Below, piece after piece: positions 58,936 through 64,000 of a stretch of 64,000 nucleotides of DNA. This DNA is from Haloarcula hispanica ATCC 33960. Lineage in GTDB: Archaea; Halobacteriota; Halobacteria; Halobacteriales; Haloarculaceae. Made by a program: the position numbers and the translations under genes. The notes beneath the pieces are model-generated. The model saw nothing but the letters and a program-made list of their open reading frames with translations, had not been told where the DNA came from and ran no database searches. Positions within the stretch are counted from its first letter, which is position 1. Each line of letters opens with the position of its first letter. Location: NCBI RefSeq assembly GCF_000223905.1, contig NC_015948.1:1488001-1552000 (forward strand). The letters are read 5' to 3'.

Positions 58936-59382
58936 TCAGGAGCCGAGCTGAACCTTCTCGGACGACGCTTCCTCACGGGAGCGGTGGCCGAGGTCGGCTT
59001 TCAACGCCTCGATAGCCTCCTCAGGGTCGGTCTCCGAATCGAAGACCCGGTCGAAACCGAGCGCTTTGAACGTCTCGCGCGTCTCCTCGAAGGAGTCCTG
59101 CCCGACAGCGAGGTTGCCGCCGATGTAGGTCGTCACGTCCAGACCCGCCTCGTTGATCTGCTGCTGGAACCCCTGACAATCCTGCTCGGCGTGGCCGTAC
59201 AGCGACGAAACGAGTATCGCTTCGGCGTCGTGTTCATCCGCGGCGTCGATGAACTCCGACTGGGACGACTGGACACCGAGGTTGACTACGTTGAACCCTG
59301 CCGCTTCGAACGCTCGTTCCAGAATGGTAATCCCAACGACGTGCGCGTCGGAGCCGATGACACCGAGGATGACTGTCCTCAT
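58936..59382 (-). CDS. mamA: Methylaspartate (glutamate) mutase sigma subunit
   Basis: The 148-residue protein has the B12-binding signature GSDAHVVGITILERA (Asp 12, His 14, Gly 17), VSSLYGH and YIGGNLAVG. The sigma (GlmS/MutS) subunit binds adenosylcobalamin and pairs with the epsilon subunit to convert glutamate to methylaspartate. In Haloarcula this is an established step of the methylaspartate cycle for acetyl-CoA assimilation. The epsilon subunit and methylaspartate ammonia-lyase are not in the window. A C-terminal acidic/basic extension (REEASSEKVQ) is extra. It is divergent from the GNAT gene. Confidence 0.92.
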   Translation of the reverse strand: MRTVILGVIGSDAHVVGITILERAFEAAGFNVVNLGVQSSQSEFIDAADEHDAEAILVSSLYGHAEQDCQGFQQQINEAGLDVTTYIGGNLAVGQDSFEETRETFKALGFDRVFDSETDPEEAIEALKADLGHRSREEASSEKVQLGS

Positions 59383-59630
59383 ACAAGACCACCAATGGGT
59401 GTCAACTACATAAACCTAATGATAAACCATGATAGATTATGGGAATGGTTCACACACCGGGGAGAGGATATTAGCCATGATAGCCCAAACGAACCGATAG
59501 ACACAGCATCTATGGTACGCGACACGATTCAGCATCTGGCAGATCCCCGGGTACTGCGCCGCCTATCGCGTCAGTCCACCCACTGTGGCACCCGCTCGGA
59601 ACAATCTGTCTGTCCGTCGTCGGGACACGC

Positions 59631-60170
59631 ATGACGACCATCCGCCGAGCCTTCGACGCCGACGCCGACGGCATCCGCCGGGTCGCACGGGCGGCGTGGC
59701 ACGACGCCTACGACTCGCTGGACTCCGACGTCATCGACGAGACGATATCCGACTGGTACGCCGACCCGCTGGGCAGCGCGCTCCACGGGTGGGCCGGCGG
59801 CGTCCCCGCCAACGACCTCGACGACATCGAGGCGACGTTACTGGTTGCCGAACAGGACGGCGAAATCATCGGCTTCACCCAGGGCATCACCATGCATACG
59901 ATGGGGACGATGCTGCGGCTGTACGTCCACCCGGACTACCACGGGGAGGGTGTCGGGACGGCGCTGTACGACCGGCTCGAAGACATCTTTCTGGAACACG
60001 GCGTTGAGCAGTTCCGGGCGCTCGACCTGGCCTCGAACGACCGGAGCCGGGAGTTCTTCGAGAACCTCGGCTTCGAGCGGACCAAGACTCGGACACTCAC
60101 GATCGGCGGCGATCCCTACGACGAGGCCGTGTATTCCCGCGAGCTGTCGCCCGAAGAAGGCGACGAGTAG
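59631..60170 (+). CDS. GNAT family N-acetyltransferase
   Basis: The 179-residue protein starts MTTIRRAFDADADGIRRVAR. The acetyl-CoA loop LYVHPDYHGEGVGTALYDRLE (about 101-121) and LDLASNDRSREFFENLGFE at the C-terminus are standard GNAT motifs. The substrate is unknown. It lies in a 248-bp gap from the mutase gene. A/T-rich sequence at 59400-59470 includes repeats of AACCATGATA and TAGCCATGATA, whose function is not known. Confidence 0.9.
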   Translation: MTTIRRAFDADADGIRRVARAAWHDAYDSLDSDVIDETISDWYADPLGSALHGWAGGVPANDLDDIEATLLVAEQDGEIIGFTQGITMHTMGTMLRLYVHPDYHGEGVGTALYDRLEDIFLEHGVEQFRALDLASNDRSREFFENLGFERTKTRTLTIGGDPYDEAVYSRELSPEEGDE

Positions 60171-60191
60171 CGTCAGCAAACGCGATCCGTC

Positions 60192-61199
60192 TCAGATACC
60201 ACTGACCGTCTCGATGAGCCCGACCGATTCGAGGGCCATCCAGCAGACGAACACCACGTACAGACCAAGCAACGTGTACGCTTCGCGGTCAGAGAGTTCG
60301 AGGTCCGTCCGGATGAACACGATGAACACCAGCGTCACGAACCCCAGAAACCCCATCGTCGGAATCGCCACGAGAAAGTCGATTGTCGCCCGCCCTGCAA
60401 GGAGGACGCCGACGGGAATCGCCACCAGCAGATTGAACGTATTGCTTCCCAGAACGTTCGTCAGACTCGTGACGCTGTCGTCGTTTTTCGCGGCCCGGAC
60501 GCTGACGAAGGCATCAGGGAGGCTCGTCCCGGCGGCGATGACGGTCAACCCCCAGAGGAACGTCGGCGTGTCGAAGATGACACCGAGGGCGAGCGCGCCC
60601 TGAACCATCCCCTCGACGCCGACCGTGATGACGACGAGTCCGACCCCCAGCATTCCCCACTCCCGTCCCGGACGGACGCTGTGGGTTTCGTCTGCGACGT
60701 GCTCGCTGGCGTCCTGCTGGTGCAAGAAGACGTAGATACCGTAGGCCATGAGCGGAACGGCGACGAGCGTCGGGGTCAGGATAGCCGCCCGATTGGTCCC
60801 GCCCGGAACGTACGTCGCCCCGAGCGCGAACACGATGAACAGGATGAGGACGCTGATGACGTAGAACTGGGCGTCTTTGTGGACGATGTCACGCGTCGAC
60901 CGGAGTTCTTCGCTCGACAGCGCCGCGAGGGCCGGAATCACGAGCAGATTGAATATCGCGCTCCCGACGATTGCACCGACGCCCAGCGAGAACTCGTCGT
61001 GGACGACGGTGCTGATAACGACCGAACTTATCTCGGGAAAGCTCGACCCGACGGCGACGACGATTGCGCCGTGAACCGCCACCGGTAACCCGTAGTACTT
61101 GCTCAGCCGTTCTGCGGCCCGCTCGAAGTACGCGCTCCCTTTCCAGATGACAGCGGTTGCGACGACGATGAGAGCGACCGAACCCAGCAAGCCAGCCAT
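60192..61199 (-). CDS. Sodium/calcium antiporter (CaCA family)
   Basis: The 335-residue protein contains ten to eleven transmembrane helices and the two alpha repeats of Na+/Ca2+ exchangers: VGSSFPEISSVV with GSAIFNLLVIPA, and AGTSLPDAFVSV with GSNTFNLLVAIP, each carrying the ion-binding acidic residue. A small hydrophilic loop (residues 160-180) lies between the halves. It probably extrudes Ca2+ in exchange for Na+. It is convergent with the GNAT gene (21-bp gap) and 47 bp downstream of mutY on the same strand. Confidence 0.92.
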   Translation of the reverse strand: MAGLLGSVALIVVATAVIWKGSAYFERAAERLSKYYGLPVAVHGAIVVAVGSSFPEISSVVISTVVHDEFSLGVGAIVGSAIFNLLVIPALAALSSEELRSTRDIVHKDAQFYVISVLILFIVFALGATYVPGGTNRAAILTPTLVAVPLMAYGIYVFLHQQDASEHVADETHSVRPGREWGMLGVGLVVITVGVEGMVQGALALGVIFDTPTFLWGLTVIAAGTSLPDAFVSVRAAKNDDSVTSLTNVLGSNTFNLLVAIPVGVLLAGRATIDFLVAIPTMGFLGFVTLVFIVFIRTDLELSDREAYTLLGLYVVFVCWMALESVGLIETVSGI

Positions 61200-61246
61200 T
61201 GTGGACGTATTGACCGCACGGGTTCAAGGGTGTATGCCACTGGCGG

Positions 61247-62182
61247 TCAGCGCTGGAGGCGCGCGACCGCCTCGCCGTCGCTGTTCTCGACATCGACTAG
61301 CCCGTCGTCGGCCAAATCCTCCAGAAGCCCTCGGAGCCATTCGCGGCCGTACTCCCCCTCGGGCGCGTAGTCCACGCGCACACGCGGCCCCAACTGGTCC
61401 AGTTGTAGCTCGTCGTACTCCTTGAGCGCCGAGATGACGCGGCCGCGCATCTGTCGACGGCTCCCCTCGAACTCGGGCTGGGTCGGGACGTCCGGCGCGG
61501 TGAAATCGCCCGTTTCGTAGGCCGAACACCACTCACGCCACGGGCACTGTGCGCCGTCACAATCCGGCGTCTTTTCGCAGGCAACCCCGCCCAGTTCCAT
61601 GATGGCGTTGTTCCAGACTCGCGACTGGCCCCCGGGCATGAGTTTGCTTGCGGCCGCTTCAAACTCTGAATCGTCGTCCGGCACGTCGAAGGCGCGGTAC
61701 AGGACACGCTTGACGTTCGTATCGACGACGGCGTTCCCGTTGTTGAACGCGAAGGAGGCGACGGCGTTGGCGGTGTAGGGACCGACACCCATCAGGTCGC
61801 TGAGGCCGTCCGGGTCGCGGGGCCACTCGCCGTCGTAGTCGTCGACCACTTGGCCGGCCGCCTCGTGGAGGTACTTCGCACGATTGTTGTAGCCCAGCGA
61901 GTGACTGGTCCAGAAGCCCACGACATCCGAACGGTCGGCCTCGGCCAGGGCCGCCGCAGTCGGCCAGCGGTCCAGAAAGTCCTCCCAGGCGTCGACGACC
62001 CGGTCCAGTTGGGTCTGCTGGCTCATCACTTCGGAAACGAGAATCTCGTAGGGGTCAGTCGTCTCCCGCCACGGGTACGAGCGGTGGTCCGCCTCGTACC
62101 ACTCCACGAGCGCGTCCTGGACAGCCGACGGGTCCGCGGGCACGGCCCCATGACGGTCCGTCGCTGTCGACTGGTCGGTCAT
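61247..62182 (-). CDS. mutY: A/G-specific adenine glycosylase MutY
   Basis: Starting at the ATG at 62180-62182, the 311-residue protein has the HhH-GPD core. SEVMSQQTQ includes the catalytic Glu 51, GVGPYTANAVASFAF the hairpin, and VVDTNVKRV the catalytic Asp 154. The cluster cysteines are at 202, 208, 213 and 219 (spacing 5, 4 and 5). This differs from the E. coli pattern (6, 2, 5), though similar variants may be normal in haloarchaea. It removes adenine opposite 8-oxoguanine. A winged C-terminal segment (residues 250-311) replaces the MutT-like domain of bacteria. Confidence 0.93.
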   Translation of the reverse strand: MTDQSTATDRHGAVPADPSAVQDALVEWYEADHRSYPWRETTDPYEILVSEVMSQQTQLDRVVDAWEDFLDRWPTAAALAEADRSDVVGFWTSHSLGYNNRAKYLHEAAGQVVDDYDGEWPRDPDGLSDLMGVGPYTANAVASFAFNNGNAVVDTNVKRVLYRAFDVPDDDSEFEAAASKLMPGGQSRVWNNAIMELGGVACEKTPDCDGAQCPWREWCSAYETGDFTAPDVPTQPEFEGSRRQMRGRVISALKEYDELQLDQLGPRVRVDYAPEGEYGREWLRGLLEDLADDGLVDVENSDGEAVARLQR

Positions 62183-62308
62183 ACCCCCGTTTAGCCCTGT
62201 CCCGATTTGTGCGTGGCGGTCGTTGCCGCCCATCCCGTCGGCTGTACGTCTGGAAAGAATCGCCGCCCTGAGATGGCGGATATCTTACAGTAGTTACAGC
62301 CAACAGTA

Positions 62309-64000
62309 TCAGTCGTCGACTTCGGACCGTCCCCACTCGAACTCGGTCCCGTACCAGTCCGGCTCGTCCTCGCTGAACACGTCCGCGAACACGAACATCG
62401 CGCCGTCGGGGTAGGTCGTATCGATGTACAGCCGCCAACCGTGGGCCTCCGCGATGGTCTTGACGATAGAGAGGCCGAGCCCGGTACCGTCCGCGCTCGT
62501 CGTGTGACCGTACTCGAAGATGTTGTCGACCGCTTCGCTCGGAATCCCCGGCCCGTCGTCGGCAACGTAGAAGCCGTGTTCCGTCAGCCCGACCGTGACG
62601 GTCACCTTCGGGCCGACGTGGTCGAGGGCGTTGCGAAACAGGTTCTCGAGGGCTCGCAAGAGCCGCGTCCGGTCGGCGTCGATGGTTCGACTGCCCGCGA
62701 CCTCGATGCTGGCGTTTTTGTTGTCGATGTTGTCCCACGCGTCAGTGACGACGGCCTCCAGCGGAACCGGGGCCGTCTCCTCGACGCTTGCGCCCTTTCT
62801 CGTCAGCGTCAACACGTCGTCGATTATGGACTCGATACGGTCGTGTGCGTCTTCGAGTTTCTCGATGTGGGTCTGGAGGTCGTCCGAGTCCGTCTCCGGG
62901 TCCGACAGCCGCGTCGCAAGCAGTTCGACGTGCCCCCGGGCGACCGTGAGCGGGTTTCGAAGGTCGTGGCTCAGCGTCGACGCGAACTCGTCCAGCCGCT
63001 CGTTCTGGCGTTCGAGTTCGTGGCTCGACCGCTCGGCCTCCTCACGAGCCGCCTGGGCCTGGCGGATCTGACGCCGGAGCGTGTCCCGCATATTTCCGAA
63101 GGCGTCGTACAGCCTCCCGATCTCGTCCTGCCGGGCTGTCGAGATGTCAACGCCGAGGTCACCCTGTTCCATGGCCTGCGTCCGGTTACGGAGCTGTCTC
63201 AGGGGCCGAACCGTATGCCGTCCGAAAAGATATCCCGCGATGCCCAGCGAGGCGACTGCCGTCCCGATGACAGCGAGGAAGCCCCAGCGGACGAGCCGAC
63301 TCGTTCCGTACAGTGTCTCTTGCGTCGCACTCGTCGTGACCACCCACGATGTACCGTTGACGGGCGTGTACGTCGCGACATGGGACCCCGTTTCGATAGT
63401 CGTCGTTCGGCCCGCTGTTGCGGCCCGGAGACCGTCCTGACTGATGGGCACGGAACCACCCTGGTCGCTGATAAGCGGGTCTCCGTCCCCAGTGAGCAGT
63501 TGCGTCTCGAACCCGTCGCGCCCGTCCTGAAACTGCTCGACCGGGACCCGGGCAACCAGCACTAGTGCTCCATCGGAGACGGGAGTCACGAACGCCATCG
63601 AATGGTTGTCACCGTCCGCGTATGCTGTCGAGTGGATCACTGTGCCAGTGTCGGTGGAGCCGTTCATCGTCGCCATCACAGGGGACTCCCACGCGGGTTC
63701 GACCGCCCGCGGTGGCCGGCCTTCTGTGTTCGTTCCGGTGCTCGCGACGACTATCTGAGAGTTGTCGACGGTGGAGACGTAGTGAAGCGAACGAATCTGT
63801 GACGACTCTGCCGTGGCTGCTGTCGTAAGGTACTGTCTGATATCTGCGGGCGTCCCAGTGCCGTACACCCCTGCGGCTGCGATAGCGATGGCCTCCGTCT
63901 CGGTGGTCGTCCGCCACTGCCCGATACTGTCGGCGCGATGCGTGGCCGACGTTTCGAGGTCCGTCACCGCGTCGCTGACGACCCGGTCCTGTATCTGCAG
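62309..64000 (-). CDS. Cache-HAMP sensor histidine kinase (5' end beyond window)
   Basis: The frame is open to the window's end; the earliest internal ATG (63967) would delete the first membrane helix, so the true start lies past 64000. Reading order: an extracellular Cache-like sensor (MTDLETSATHRADSIGQW onward, about 250 residues), one transmembrane helix (LVRWGFLAVIGTAVASLGIAGYL), a HAMP domain (RHTVRPLRQLRNRTQAMEQGDL), a coiled coil, the His box STLSHDLRNPLTVARGHVELL, and an ATPase domain with NLFRNALDH, VADDGPGIP and GTGLGLSIVK. It senses an outside stimulus and signals to an unknown regulator. It is divergent from nothing nearby; mutY begins 127 bp downstream. Confidence 0.9.
   Translation of the reverse strand: MQIQDRVVSDAVTDLETSATHRADSIGQWRTTTETEAIAIAAAGVYGTGTPADIRQYLTTAATAESSQIRSLHYVSTVDNSQIVVASTGTNTEGRPPRAVEPAWESPVMATMNGSTDTGTVIHSTAYADGDNHSMAFVTPVSDGALVLVARVPVEQFQDGRDGFETQLLTGDGDPLISDQGGSVPISQDGLRAATAGRTTTIETGSHVATYTPVNGTSWVVTTSATQETLYGTSRLVRWGFLAVIGTAVASLGIAGYLFGRHTVRPLRQLRNRTQAMEQGDLGVDISTARQDEIGRLYDAFGNMRDTLRRQIRQAQAAREEAERSSHELERQNERLDEFASTLSHDLRNPLTVARGHVELLATRLSDPETDSDDLQTHIEKLEDAHDRIESIIDDVLTLTRKGASVEETAPVPLEAVVTDAWDNIDNKNASIEVAGSRTIDADRTRLLRALENLFRNALDHVGPKVTVTVGLTEHGFYVADDGPGIPSEAVDNIFEYGHTTSADGTGLGLSIVKTIAEAHGWRLYIDTTYPDGAMFVFADVFSEDEPDWYGTEFEWGRSEVDD

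Noticed and set aside
59383-59630. Short frame before the GNAT gene
   Set aside because: A 40-codon frame at 59512-59634 ends with Cys/Ser-rich sequence, lacks a ribosome-binding site and reads as random.
62309-63967. Start of the last kinase at the internal ATG
   Set aside because: This would remove the first membrane helix and part of the Cache domain; the frame continues open to the window edge.
1-64000. tRNA, rRNA, SRP RNA or RNase P RNA genes
   Set aside because: No intergenic stretch shows the T-loop GTTCRA with acceptor stem pairing or the conserved cores of the other RNAs.

Overview
This window comes from a halophilic euryarchaeon (class Halobacteria), most probably Haloarcula or a close relative. 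The evidence is high GC, very acidic predicted proteins, short TATA-like boxes about 25-30 bp before start codons (leaderless transcripts), and typically haloarchaeal genes: GfcR, PGF-type surface proteins, PH-domain pairs, Pelota/RqcH, an Htr-type transducer and a methylaspartate mutase small subunit (the Haloarcula-type methylaspartate cycle). The genus is an inference. I see no rRNA, tRNA, CRISPR array or transposase gene.

Layout. 1-7.1 kb: end of an aldo/keto reductase, a membrane zinc-ribbon protein, gfcR, a small protein, a thiolase/DUF35 pair, an alpha/beta hydrolase, and the B12-binding subunit of methylmalonyl-CoA mutase with its GTPase MeaB. 7.3-12.8 kb: a tightly packed glycan locus (DPM-like GT2, DUF2304, polysaccharide deacetylase, flippase-like protein) convergent with a GT39-like membrane enzyme and a second GT2. 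12.8-15.4 kb: MFS transporter, ribbon-helix-helix protein and two hypothetical proteins. 15.6-22.9 kb: a co-directional DUF4129 / small membrane protein / DUF58 / polytopic membrane protein / MoxR ATPase operon. 22.9-31.5 kb: DUF2237, a Dna2-like nuclease-helicase, two PH-domain membrane proteins, a Met-rich lipoprotein and an Lhr helicase. 31.6-36.3 kb: KDG/DHDPS-type aldolase, membrane-bound winged-helix protein, methyltransferase, MBL hydrolase and a GAF histidine kinase.

36.3-38.3 kb holds the most interesting structure: a 1,981-bp insertion bounded by a perfect 8-bp direct repeat (GTTTCGGG) and imperfect ~17-bp terminal inverted repeats of IS type. It carries no transposase. It carries only a HAD phosphatase gene and a divergently transcribed HTH regulator gene, with an inverted repeat in the shared promoter. 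This has the architecture of a mobile insertion cassette, that is, a non-autonomous element with passenger genes.

38.4-44.7 kb: the ribosome-rescue factors Pelota and RqcH, with a DUF4013 protein and an AIR-synthase-like protein between them, then an FAD oxidoreductase. 44.7-49.8 kb: two related cell-surface proteins with PGF-type C-terminal anchors, one with a Glu/Thr/Pro/Ser repeat stalk and one with about eight CARDB-like domains. 50.2-64 kb: Elp3, a small CxxC protein, an Htr8-like chemotaxis transducer, a cupin, a DHH/RecJ-like protein with a degenerate active site, a Yip1 protein, an FMN reductase, a 56-residue protein, the methylaspartate mutase sigma subunit, a GNAT, a Na+/Ca2+ exchanger, MutY, and the 3' part of a Cache-HAMP histidine kinase that runs off the window.

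Together the genes suggest central carbon metabolism (two B12-dependent mutase components, sugar-degradation regulator, aldolase), envelope building, RNA/translation quality control and environmental sensing on a chromosome, with one small recent-looking insertion.
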